A stretch of DNA of 64,000 nucleotides, from positions 434,001 through 498,000 of the forward strand of contig NZ_CP030050.1 of NCBI RefSeq assembly GCF_015291705.1. Direction: 5' to 3'. The stretch's first letter is position 1. Every line of letters starts with the position of its first letter. A program made the position numbers and the translations under genes. Shown piece after piece: positions 20,178 through 28,077 of the stretch. The notes under the pieces are model-generated. The model was not told the origin of the DNA. It saw only the letters and a list, made by a program, of their open reading frames with translations, and made no database searches. This stretch comes from Bradyrhizobium arachidis. GTDB lineage: Bacteria; Pseudomonadota; Alphaproteobacteria; Rhizobiales; Xanthobacteraceae.

Positions 20178-21299
20178 ATGGCAACAGACGAACTGGTGAA
20201 TACGACGGGCATCGCCCAGCACGGGGCGGAGCGGCTGCCGTCGGTGGACGTCGACAGCTTCAACCTCGAGATCAAGGACGAGGACGGTTTCCTCGGCGAC
20301 CGCGCCAGCAAGAGCGCGTTCCGCGAGATCCTCGACCGCTGGCGCAAGCCGCTGCGCAAGACCGGCGAGGACCCGTTCGGCAAGGAGCCGTCGGAGAACA
20401 TCAGCAAGAAGACGCTGGATGCCATCCTGATCGGCGACGACACCGAGGCCTCCGCAGTGGTGCACAGCGCGATCGAGGATTTTGCCCAGGAGCTCGCCTA
20501 CGTCACCCGTCGTTTCCTCAAGACTAAGGCCTGGGCCAAGACCGAGCGCATCGTGGTCGGCGGCGGTTTTCGCGATTCCCGGCTCGGCGAGCTCGCGATC
20601 GCGCGCACCGAGATCATCCTGAAATCCGAGGATTTCAAGATCGACATGATGCCGATCCGCCATCACCCCGATGAAGCCGGCCTGATCGGCGCGCTGCACC
20701 TCGCGCCATCCTGGATCTTCGAGGCCCATGACAGCATCCTCGCGGTCGACATCGGCGGCACCAACATCCGCTGCGGCCTGGTCGAGACCGGCTGGAAAAA
20801 AGCCAAGGACCTGTCGAGGGCCAAGGTCGTGGACTCCGAGCTGTGGCGTCATGCCGACGATGAGCCGACGCGCGAAGGCGCGGTGAAGCGGCTGACGAAG
20901 ATGCTGAAGGCACTGATCACCGGGGCCGAAGCCGAAGGCTTCAAGCTCGCGCCCTTCATCGGCATCGCATGTCCCGGCGTGATCAACGCGGACGGTTCGA
21001 TCGAGAAGGGCGCGCAGAACCTGCCGGGCAATTGGGAGAGCAGCAAGTTCAACCTGCCGGCGAGCCTGATCGAGGGTATCCCAGAGATCGGCGGGCACGA
21101 CACCGCGATCGTGATGCACAATGACGGCGTGGTTCAGGGCCTCTCCGAGGTGCCGTTCATGCAGGATGTCTCGCGCTGGGGCGTGCTCACCATTGGCACC
21201 GGGCTCGGCAATGCCCGGTTCACCAACCGCCGCAAGGAGGGCAACGGCAAGGACCGGGATTCCACGGAGAACGGGAAGAAAAAGGGTAAGAACGACTAG
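20178..21299 (+). CDS. ROK-family protein with apparently circularly permuted domain order
   Basis: 373 residues. The classical ROK/hexokinase start is not at the N-terminus: the phosphate-binding ILAVDIGGTNIRCGLVE begins near residue 188. It is followed by IACPGVINADGSIEKGAQNL, a VMHNDGVVQGLSE segment with the catalytic Asp, and VLTIGTGLGNARFTN. The chain then ends in a short Lys/Gly-rich tail. The part that normally follows is instead N-terminal: helices around residues 90-120, IVVGGGFRDSRLGELA, and DEAGLIGALHLAP. The order thus looks rotated. Sugar kinase activity is possible, since the phosphate loop and catalytic Asp are kept; it could also be regulatory. The zinc-binding HxCxCGxxGC motif of ROK proteins is not seen. 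Confidence 0.8.
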   Translation: MATDELVNTTGIAQHGAERLPSVDVDSFNLEIKDEDGFLGDRASKSAFREILDRWRKPLRKTGEDPFGKEPSENISKKTLDAILIGDDTEASAVVHSAIEDFAQELAYVTRRFLKTKAWAKTERIVVGGGFRDSRLGELAIARTEIILKSEDFKIDMMPIRHHPDEAGLIGALHLAPSWIFEAHDSILAVDIGGTNIRCGLVETGWKKAKDLSRAKVVDSELWRHADDEPTREGAVKRLTKMLKALITGAEAEGFKLAPFIGIACPGVINADGSIEKGAQNLPGNWESSKFNLPASLIEGIPEIGGHDTAIVMHNDGVVQGLSEVPFMQDVSRWGVLTIGTGLGNARFTNRRKEGNGKDRDSTENGKKKGKND

Positions 21300-21640
21300 C
21301 CAGCGTTTTCAAGCGAAGTGGACGCCGGTTCGCGTCAGGAAAACGCGCAAACACTGGGATCCGGAGCCCCGTTCCGACGTCGTCGGAACGGAAGCGGCGC
21401 CGGAGTAACCTTGACTGGTTAGGTTAAGGACCGCTTTGCGTTGCGGCGCACAGGCTGCACGCTAGGGTCGCATCGTCGCCTCACCCTGGCCGGCGAAGCC
21501 GCCCTTCCTGGCCAGCATTTCAATGAGCGGCACCGGGACCGCCAGTGTTTACCGCGTCTGGCGGTCCCACCCGTTTTTGGGTTTCCGCGAGCCCCAAAGC
21601 GCGATGAGATCAGGATGAATCGTCATCGCGCTTTAGGTTA
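21300..21640. other. Intergenic region with hairpins after the ROK gene
   Basis: No convincing gene. CCGTTCCGAC-gtc-GTCGGAACGG (21369-21391) is a perfect hairpin, preceded by a sequence (from about 21303, TTTTCAAGCGAAGTGGACGC) resembling another widespread rhizobial repeat. A second hairpin, GGGACCGCCAG (21535-21545) pairing with CTGGCGGTCCC (21558-21568), is followed within 5 bases by TTTTT, so it may be a terminator on the plus strand. Confidence 0.5.
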
Positions 21641-21697
21641 TTGTTTGAGCAGGATCTTTTCGGAAAACCGCTGCGCACTTTTCCGGATCATGCTCTA
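21641..21697 (-). repeat. Stop-codon-associated palindromic repeat, copy 1
   Basis: On the minus strand it reads GAGCATGATCCGGAAAAGTG, then GCGGTTTTCCG, then GATC(C)TGCTCAAACAA. Arms GGAAAAG/CTTTTCC-like and GAGCATGATC/GATCCTGCTC pair. The stop codon TAG of the alpha/beta hydrolase gene is formed at its first bases. Same family as 40552-40604, 42943-42998 and 51153-51207. Confidence 0.85.
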
Positions 21698-22558
21698 GCT
21701 CCAGCCGATGCGCTGAAAGAACGCCGCGATCTCCGCGGCCGCGCGATCGGGGTCTTCCCGGTGCGGGAAGTGGCCGACGCCGGGAAACATCTGGAGATCA
21801 AGCGCGCCAAACGTCTCGCCCAGCCGGTCGGTCCAGGCATAGGGAAACAGCGGATCGTGCTCGGCCCAGCGCACGCAGGTCGGCACGATGATCGGCGGGA
21901 GTTGGGGTGCTTCGCCCTTCATCATCGCGACGCGCCCGGCATGCGAGGCGCGATAATGCGCAAAGCCACCAGCGAGATTGCCGTCCTTGAAGAAGTTGTC
22001 GCCGAACGCGTCGAGGACGTCGTCGAAGGCGTCTTTCCGATGCGCCCAGCCCTTGAGGAAGTGGCTGATGTAAAGCCGGCAGGTCTCGCGGCTCGCACCA
22101 ACCAGCGCCGGCGCCATCTCCATCTGGTGGAAGGACTGGTACCAGATGTGGTTGAGCCGATCAGGCGCCGCCATGCGCGGCCCGATGCCGGGATAGACGA
22201 AATCGAAGAAAAACAGCCCTGCCAGCCGCTCCGCCGCCTGCGGGGCCAGCGGCTGCATCACGGCGCCGCCGACATCATGGCCGACCACGCCGAATCGGTC
22301 GATGCCGAGGCGGTCCATCAGCGCCAGCATGTCGGCGGCGTGGCCGTCCGGACCGTACGCCCCGTCCGGCTTGTCGCTGTCGCCGAAGCCGCGCAAATCG
22401 GGCGCGATCAGCATGAAGCGGTCCGCCAGGCGGGCCATCACCGGCTTCCAGGTCAGCCAGAATTCCGGCCAACCATGCAGCAAAAGCAGCGGTTTTCCGC
22501 CTCCGGCGCGGACCACGTGGAAATTGGCCCCGTTAGCCTTGACCGTGAGATGCTCCAT
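21695..22558 (-). CDS. Alpha/beta fold hydrolase (epoxide hydrolase / haloacetate dehalogenase type)
   Basis: 287 residues. LLLLHGWPEFWLTWKPVM carries the HGxP oxyanion motif, APDLRGFGDSDKP follows, and the nucleophile elbow is VVGHDVGGAV with Asp as nucleophile, as in epoxide hydrolases and fluoroacetate dehalogenases. The charge-relay His is in FPGVGHFPHREDP. An Asp nucleophile excludes simple esterase activity. GGAGG precedes ATG 22558. Cytosolic. Substrate unknown. Confidence 0.88.
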   Translation of the reverse strand: MEHLTVKANGANFHVVRAGGGKPLLLLHGWPEFWLTWKPVMARLADRFMLIAPDLRGFGDSDKPDGAYGPDGHAADMLALMDRLGIDRFGVVGHDVGGAVMQPLAPQAAERLAGLFFFDFVYPGIGPRMAAPDRLNHIWYQSFHQMEMAPALVGASRETCRLYISHFLKGWAHRKDAFDDVLDAFGDNFFKDGNLAGGFAHYRASHAGRVAMMKGEAPQLPPIIVPTCVRWAEHDPLFPYAWTDRLGETFGALDLQMFPGVGHFPHREDPDRAAAEIAAFFQRIGWS

Positions 22559-22694
22559 GGCGGTTCCTCCAGGGCTGAAGAACGGCGGGCGAAAGAGGCA
22601 GCGGATTTTCCCCTTTCGCGCCTTGTCTGGCCAGCCATCCTCGCCTATTAACGCCCCCAACCACAGGGGCCGCAGCTCCTATATGGCGCCTTCA

Positions 22695-22784
22695 GGAGAG
22701 GTGGCAGAGTGGTTGAATGCACCGCACTCGAAATGCGGCATAGGTGCAAGCCTATCGGGGGTTCGAATCCCTCCCTCTCCGCCA
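22695..22784 (+). tRNA. tRNA-Ser (anticodon CGA)
   Basis: A 90-base type-II tRNA. The acceptor stem GGAGAGG pairs with CCTCTCC, the anticodon loop is CTCGAAA with CGA, there is an extra arm typical of tRNA-Ser, and the T loop is GGTTCGAATCC. The 3' CCA is encoded. Accessory genes begin directly downstream. Confidence 0.96.
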
Positions 22785-23081
22785 GCAGAATCGAGAACAG
22801 CCGAAAACAGTGAGCCTTTTGATCCGAAAGGACTTTTGGGCCTCGTTCCGGATCACCGTTGGTACACGGACCAGGGTCAACGCGCTGTTCATGCCGGAGG
22901 AGCGTCCGGAAAGCGGAATCTATCTCCGGTCTGGACGCCAAGTTCGCGTGAACGGCCGCGGTCGCCATCGAGGCGGCGCCGACATCCCTCGCGCCTCCAG
23001 ATTCGAATACGACTTCAGGTTCGAATTCGAGCTCGCCAGCCGCTCCTTCGAGTGCACGATGCCCACCGCCGTGCGCGTGAG
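22785..23081. other. Gap downstream of tRNA-Ser, no gene recognised
   Basis: About 300 bases. Plus-strand frames stay open by chance but show no conserved motif or ribosome-binding site. No exact partial copy of the tRNA 3' end was spotted here by eye. Confidence 0.4.
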
Positions 23082-24122
23082 CTAATGCGCGGCGATGCCC
23101 GCGCTCTCGATAACCCGCTTGTAGCGTGCGGTCTCCTCGACGATGAACGGTCCCATCTCGGCCGGCCCCTTGTCGGCGATCGACACTTGGCCGTTGGTGG
23201 CGAGGTCCGCAGCGATGCCGGGATCGGCGAGCACTGCGGCCAGCGCCTCAGAGAGCCTGCCCACGATTCTCGGGTCGGTCCCGGCCGGGACCGAGACCCA
23301 GGTCGAGCCGACACTGACGGCGTCCGGGTAGCCGGCTTCGAGCACCGTCGGCGCGTCGGGCAGCGCGGCCAGCCGCGCCGCGCCGGTGGTGCCGAGCACC
23401 TTGACCTTACCGGTGTCGATCAGCGGCCTGAGCACGGCGAGGTAATCGAAGGAAACGTCCAGGATGCCCGACATCATGTCGGTCATCTGGCTCGAGCCCG
23501 ACTTGTAGGGCACGTGGGTCAGCTTGATGCCGGCGGCCGCCTGGAACATCTCGCCGGCAAGGTGCTGGGCGGTGCCGGGGCCGGGGGAGCCGAAATTGAC
23601 CTTGCCCGGGTTGGCCTTCGCGTAGGCGACGAACTCAGCCAGCGTGCTGTAGGGCGCTGCTGCGGTCGCGACGAGGATCTGGTTCGCCGAGCTCACGCCG
23701 CGGATATGGACGTAGCTCTTGAGCGGGTCGTAGTTGAGCTTCGCCATCCCCAGGTTCGGCTGGATCGTCATCGGTCCGCCGGAGGCGTAGAGCACGGTGT
23801 AGCCGTCGGGCTGGGCCCGGGCAACGAACTCCGTCCCGATGGTCCCGCCAGCGCCGGGTCGGTTCTCCACCACCACGGGCTGCCCAAGCCGCGTCCGCAG
23901 CAGCTCCGCGATCTTGCGCGAGACGAGATCGGTGACGCCGCCGGCCCCGAACGGCACCACCCAGGTGATCGCGCGGTTCGGCCAGGATTCCGCGGCCGTC
24001 TGGGCCGCCGCGTTGCCCGCCTGAAGCACCAGCGTCGTCGCGGCGACGAGGCAGAGGAGCGCTCTCGTCACCGTCCCTGCGGGACGCCCGCTCAGGCCTG
24101 CAGCCGTACACTCGACAATCAT
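23082..24122 (-). CDS. Tripartite tricarboxylate transporter (Bug family) substrate-binding protein
   Basis: 346 residues with a signal peptide (ALLCLVAATTLVLQAGNAAAQ) and the mature start WPNRAITWVVPFGAGGVTDL. VVVENRPGAGGTIGTEFVAR and GIKLTHVPYKSGSSQMTDMM are Bug signatures. It would deliver a carboxylate or related solute to a TctAB-type permease, none of which is in view. Start ATG 24122 precedes an N-terminal extension of about 20 residues; ATG choice is uncertain. Convergent with the tRNA. Confidence 0.88.
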   Translation of the reverse strand: MIVECTAAGLSGRPAGTVTRALLCLVAATTLVLQAGNAAAQTAAESWPNRAITWVVPFGAGGVTDLVSRKIAELLRTRLGQPVVVENRPGAGGTIGTEFVARAQPDGYTVLYASGGPMTIQPNLGMAKLNYDPLKSYVHIRGVSSANQILVATAAAPYSTLAEFVAYAKANPGKVNFGSPGPGTAQHLAGEMFQAAAGIKLTHVPYKSGSSQMTDMMSGILDVSFDYLAVLRPLIDTGKVKVLGTTGAARLAALPDAPTVLEAGYPDAVSVGSTWVSVPAGTDPRIVGRLSEALAAVLADPGIAADLATNGQVSIADKGPAEMGPFIVEETARYKRVIESAGIAAH

Positions 24123-24329
24123 TCGCTCATCCCATTCTTAACGATCAAAATTGCGGCAGCGTCCGCAACGAGCCCTGGAAATTGACTGGGGGATCGCCGT
24201 CGCCGCTGCGCGTCGCCGAGGTCACGTTGATGCCGACCAGCAGGCCTGGGTGGATCCATGCACAGCGAGATGACGGAGCTGACCGTCAACCCGCGTCGCG
24301 CCTCGCCAACGCCGGTCGCCTCGATGGCG

Positions 24330-24534
24330 ACGCTCGCCAGTGAGGCCGGCGCGGTGCGCCACCATCAGCAGCGGCGGCACACGCTGCAATTGTTGAAGGG
24401 ATGTTCGGCATACCAGGCCGTATCGAAACCGGCGGCTTCCGCGGGGCGGTCTGCGCGACCGCGTTGTCGATCACCTGTCGCGAGGTCTCATGATAACCGC
24501 GCTGCTGCGCCAGGGCGAAGACGCCGAACTCCAT
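24330..24534 (-). pseudogene. Remnant of an LLM-class flavin-dependent monooxygenase
   Basis: From ATG 24534 the frame reads MEFGVFALAQQRGYHETSRQ, a typical luciferase-like N-terminus. After AVAQT one base is missing. The next frame gives EAAGFDTAWYAEHPFNN (family form AAGFDTAWxAEHHFNNY) and, after another shift, VPPLLMVAHRAG. The rest of the roughly 350-residue enzyme is gone. Downstream, down to about 24145, only scattered open pieces remain. Several independent frameshifts show this is decayed. Confidence 0.75.
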
Positions 24535-24912
24535 GGATGCAGTCCTCCCTCGTTGCAGTGTGGCCGTTTATGGCCATGTTGAGCGAAGGCTACAGTCTCG
24601 AGTCTCTTCCAACCATTGGCGCAGTTTGAGCATCTCTTTTGCAGAATATGAAAAGATCGATGGATCGCCTTCGGGCCATAAGCTGCGATCCCTTGGCTCG
24701 TTTTGCTCTTGAACTTTTGCCCGACGCGTCACCAATTCCCGCTCGCGCGTAAGTCATTGATCTTGCAGCCGCCGGCTACTGTGCATGGGGTTGTTTTCGG
24801 CATTTTTGTTTGATCGGCTACGGAAGCGGCGCGCGAGCTGTTCCATCAGTCGCCGGCTGCGGTTGAAGAAGGCTATAATCGCCCCGTCTGAGCCCCCGCC
24901 CGAGGACCCCCG
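24535..24912. other. Intergenic region upstream of the LysR gene
   Basis: Just under 380 bases with no gene seen. It contains the second copy of a 24-bp dispersed repeat (24776-24799). The promoter of the downstream LysR gene should lie here. Confidence 0.45.
24776..24799 (+). repeat. Dispersed 24-bp repeat, copy 2
   Basis: Identical to 800-823 in sequence and orientation (CTACTGTGCATGG ... GGTTGTTTTCG). It lies about 115 bases upstream of a LysR gene, with a T-rich stretch after it. Confidence 0.7.
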
Positions 24913-25866
24913 ATGACGGCTAAAATCGACCTCCTGACGCTGCAGCTGTTCGTCGCGATCGTTGAGGAGCAGAGCATCGCGAAGGCGGCGGAGAAGAAGA
25001 ACATTGCTGCGTCCGCGGTCAGCCGCCGCATCTCTGATATCGAGGATCGTTTCCAGGTCGAGCTGCTGCATCGCCATTCCAAGGGGATCGAGCCGACGCC
25101 GGCTGGGTTCGCCCTGCTCGAGCATGCCCGCATCATCCTGGGAAACCTCAGCCGGCTCGAGAGCGAGCTGACCGGATACCGGCAGGGCAAGCGCGGGCTG
25201 ATCCGGGTCTGCGCCAACAAGTCCGCGATCCTCGAAGCTCTCGCCGACGAGCTCAGCCTGTTCCTGGAACGGCATCCGCTGGTCCACATCGACATCGAGG
25301 AGGATCTGAGCCCCGCGATCGTCCGCGCCGTGGTGGAGAACCGGGCCGACATCGGCATCTTTGGCGGCAACATCGACGGACAGGATCTGGAATTGCTGTC
25401 CTATCGCAGCGACAGCCTGGTCGCGCTGGTCACGCGCGACCATCCGCTGGCGGGCCGGAGCAGCGTTCGCTTCCGCGAGCTGGTCGATTTCGACTTCGTC
25501 AGCCTCGAGAAAGGCAGCTCGATCGAGACGCTGTGCGTCCGGGCCGCCGCGGCGCTCGGGCAGCACCTCAAGGTGCGCATCCGCGTCAGCAGTTTCGATG
25601 CGCTGTTCCGCGTCATCGATGCCAGGATGGGAGTGGGGGTCGTGCCGCTCGAGATCGTTCGCGGCCGCTACGGCGTCGACAGCCTCGTCACCATCCCGCT
25701 CGATGAGTCCTGGGCGCGGCGCGAGCTGGTCATGGGCGTGCGCGATTACAAATCGCTGCCACCGGTCACGAAACTGCTGGTGGACCATTTGCGCAACCCG
25801 GATGGTGCGCGTCTCGCCGCGAGCAGCGGCTCCGACCGCCTGACGGTCGTCCGCAGCAGGAGCTGA
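24913..25866 (+). CDS. LysR family transcriptional regulator
   Basis: 317 residues. The winged HTH is at 5-65 (LLTLQLFVAIVEEQSIAKAA; ASAVSRRISDIEDRFQVELL), and the co-inducer domain follows (GLIRVCANKSAILEALADEL; NRADIGIFGG; MGVGVVPLEIV). It precedes the leuC-leuD-leuB-ABC operon in the same orientation with a 165-base gap, so it is the likely regulator of that operon; it is not divergent as is classical. ATG 24913 follows a GAGGA-like sequence. Confidence 0.9.
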   Translation: MTAKIDLLTLQLFVAIVEEQSIAKAAEKKNIAASAVSRRISDIEDRFQVELLHRHSKGIEPTPAGFALLEHARIILGNLSRLESELTGYRQGKRGLIRVCANKSAILEALADELSLFLERHPLVHIDIEEDLSPAIVRAVVENRADIGIFGGNIDGQDLELLSYRSDSLVALVTRDHPLAGRSSVRFRELVDFDFVSLEKGSSIETLCVRAAAALGQHLKVRIRVSSFDALFRVIDARMGVGVVPLEIVRGRYGVDSLVTIPLDESWARRELVMGVRDYKSLPPVTKLLVDHLRNPDGARLAASSGSDRLTVVRSRS

Positions 25867-26031
25867 CCTCGCCCGTGCCGACGGCCAGCCATCGCCGGCC
25901 GCGATGGCCGACTGCCCAACCGTCACTGCACATTTGCGGAACGCTCTTTTATCCTCCTTCCCAACATCTCTGCCGGTCGGCATGATCGGCAGCAATACGG
26001 CACATCAGATGCCGGATAGGGAGGACGGATC

Positions 26032-27441
26032 GTGGACACGCACGGTCGTACGCTGCTGGCCAAAATCTGGGACCAGCATGTCGTCGCTCGGCTGAGCGAT
26101 GATACCGATCTGCTACATGTGGATCGCCATTTGCTGCACGATCTCGGCGGCTCCCGCGGCCTGATCGACCTGAAAAGCCGCAACATTCCAGTCCACAATC
26201 CCGAGCTGACCTTCGCGACGCCCGATCATGCGATTTCGACCGCGTCCGGGCGGGCCGGCACCATCAAGACCGGGTGGGAGCTGCTGGCGGCGTTGCGGAC
26301 CGAGACATCGGCGAGCGGCATCCAGCTGTTCGACATCGACCAGCCGGGGCAGGGCATCGTCCATGTCATCGGGCCGGAGCTCGGTCTCAGCCTGCCCGGC
26401 TGCCTGATCGTCTGCGGCGACAGCCATACCTGCACCCATGGCGGGCTCGGCGCTCTCGCCTTCGGCATCGGCTCCAGCGAGCTCACCCACGTGCTGGCGA
26501 CCCAGACCATCATCCAGCGCCGGCCCAAAACCATGCGCGTGACGTTCGATGGCAAATTGCCGTTCGGTGTCACGGCGAAGGATCTCATCCTCGCCCTGAT
26601 CGGCCATGTCGGCGCCGCCGGCGGCACCGGTTACGCCGTCGAATATGCCGGCAGTGCGATCAGGGACATGCCGATCGAAGGGCGGCTCACCATCTGCAAT
26701 CTGTCGGTCGAACTCGGCGCCAAGATGGGGCTGATCGCCCCGGACGACAAAACGTTCGATTACATCCGCGGCCGTCCCTATGCCCCGAAGGGCGAGATGT
26801 GGGACCGGGCGGTTGCGGCGTGGCGGACGCTTCGGAGCGACAGCGACGCCGTATTCGATCGCGAGGTGTCGATCGATGTCGGAGCCATCATCCCCCAGAT
26901 CACCTGGGGCACCAGTCCGGAGCATGTCCTTGGTGTCGATGGCCGCATCCCGGATCCCGCAGATATCACTGATCCGGCCCGCCGCGGCGCGATCGAGATC
27001 GCGCTCGACTATATGGGCCTGACGCCGGGCGCGCCGATCGCCGGCACGCCGGTCGACTGGGTCTTCATCGGCTCCTGCACCAACAGCCGACTCAGCGATC
27101 TGCGCGCGGCAGCCGAAGTCGCGCGCGGCCGCAAGGTTGCGCCCGGTGTGCGCGCCTGGGTCGTGCCGGGCTCGGAGACGGTCAAGCGCGATGCGGTGGC
27201 CGAGGGGCTCGACAAGGTCTTCATCGACGCCGGCTTCGAATGGCGCGAGCCCGGATGCTCGATGTGCCTTGCCGCCAACGGCGAAACCGTGCCGCCCGGT
27301 CAGCGCTCGGTGTCGACGTCGAACCGGAACTTCATCGGCCGGCAGGGGCCGCGTGCCCGCACCCATCTGGCGAGCCCGGCCATGGCCGTCGCGGCGGCGG
27401 TCTCCGGCGCCATTGCCGACGTCCGGACCATGGAGCGATAG
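26032..27441 (+). CDS. leuC: 3-isopropylmalate dehydratase large subunit paralogue (LeuC-like)
   Basis: 469 residues, aconitase family. In the leucine pathway LeuCD interconverts 2- and 3-isopropylmalate; relatives act on citraconate or methylmalate. Motifs: LLHVDRHLLHDLGG, CGDSHTCTHGGLGALAFGIG, FIGSCTNSRLSDLRAAAE and EPGCSMCLAANGE, which together give the three [4Fe-4S] cysteines. The start is GTG 26032 with AGGGAGGA upstream. The stop abuts the leuD ATG. Clustering with an importer rather than with leuA suggests a specialised or catabolic role (inference). Gene symbol reflects family, not proven pathway. Confidence 0.88.
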   Translation: MDTHGRTLLAKIWDQHVVARLSDDTDLLHVDRHLLHDLGGSRGLIDLKSRNIPVHNPELTFATPDHAISTASGRAGTIKTGWELLAALRTETSASGIQLFDIDQPGQGIVHVIGPELGLSLPGCLIVCGDSHTCTHGGLGALAFGIGSSELTHVLATQTIIQRRPKTMRVTFDGKLPFGVTAKDLILALIGHVGAAGGTGYAVEYAGSAIRDMPIEGRLTICNLSVELGAKMGLIAPDDKTFDYIRGRPYAPKGEMWDRAVAAWRTLRSDSDAVFDREVSIDVGAIIPQITWGTSPEHVLGVDGRIPDPADITDPARRGAIEIALDYMGLTPGAPIAGTPVDWVFIGSCTNSRLSDLRAAAEVARGRKVAPGVRAWVVPGSETVKRDAVAEGLDKVFIDAGFEWREPGCSMCLAANGETVPPGQRSVSTSNRNFIGRQGPRARTHLASPAMAVAAAVSGAIADVRTMER

Positions 27442-28077
27442 ATGGCGCAAGCTTTCACCAAGCTGACCGCGACAGCGGCGCCGATCATGCGCACGAATGT
27501 CGATACGGATGTCATCATCAGCATCAACCGCATGATCGGAAATTCCGCTCGCGGCAGTCTCGGCAAATGGGCGTTCGGCTCGCTCCGCTATCTGCCTGAC
27601 GGCTCTGATAATCCGGAGTTCATCCTCAATCGCGAGCCTTATCGCCAGGCGGAAATCCTGGTCACGGGTCCGAATTTCGGCTGCGGCTCCTCGCGCGAGG
27701 CGGCGGTTTGGTCGCTGCAGGAAATGGGCATCCGCGCCATCATCGGATCCGGCTTCGGCGACATCTTCTTCGCCAATTGCTTCCAGAACGGCATCCTGCC
27801 GGTGGTGCTGGACAAAGCCATCATCGACAGCCTCGCCGCGGAGATCGAAGCGAGCCAGGGCGCGGGACGCCTCAGCGTCGATCTGGTGGAGCAGACGATC
27901 ACCTCGCCGTCGGGGTCACGGCACGTCTTCGAGATCGATCCGCGCCGGCGCGCGGGTCTGCTCGAAGGCTTAGATGAGATCTCGCTGACACTGCGGCGCG
28001 ACCAGGAGATTCGCGCTTTCCAGGCATCGGACCGCGACGCGCGGCCGTGGATTCACTTTGCAGGATATCAAGCATGA
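27442..28077 (+). CDS. leuD: 3-isopropylmalate dehydratase small subunit paralogue (LeuD-like)
   Basis: 211 residues. RTNVDTDVIISINRMIG and ILVTGPNFGCGSSREAAVWS are the LeuD swivelling-domain signatures, followed by GIRAIIGSGFGDIFFANCFQ. Partner of the large subunit upstream, with zero bases between leuC stop and this ATG. Its stop overlaps the next start (ATGA), so the three enzymes are translationally coupled. Confidence 0.9.
   Translation: MAQAFTKLTATAAPIMRTNVDTDVIISINRMIGNSARGSLGKWAFGSLRYLPDGSDNPEFILNREPYRQAEILVTGPNFGCGSSREAAVWSLQEMGIRAIIGSGFGDIFFANCFQNGILPVVLDKAIIDSLAAEIEASQGAGRLSVDLVEQTITSPSGSRHVFEIDPRRRAGLLEGLDEISLTLRRDQEIRAFQASDRDARPWIHFAGYQA

Noticed and set aside
21441..21698. Plus-strand frame of 85 codons after the ROK gene
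   Set aside because: It runs through a hairpin and into the palindromic repeat, so it is unlikely to be coding.
22785..23085. Possible small gene after tRNA-Ser
   Set aside because: An open frame continues from the tRNA itself, without a start signal or conserved motif.
22302..24185. 627-codon plus-strand frame running through the tRNA and Bug gene
   Set aside because: It crosses the tRNA-Ser and is antisense to the Bug receptor; residue composition is random-like.
24754..25995. Long open frame on the minus strand opposite the LysR gene
   Set aside because: It is composed of Asp/Arg/Gln-rich low-complexity text typical of the antisense of a high-GC gene, and the plus strand carries a clear LysR protein.
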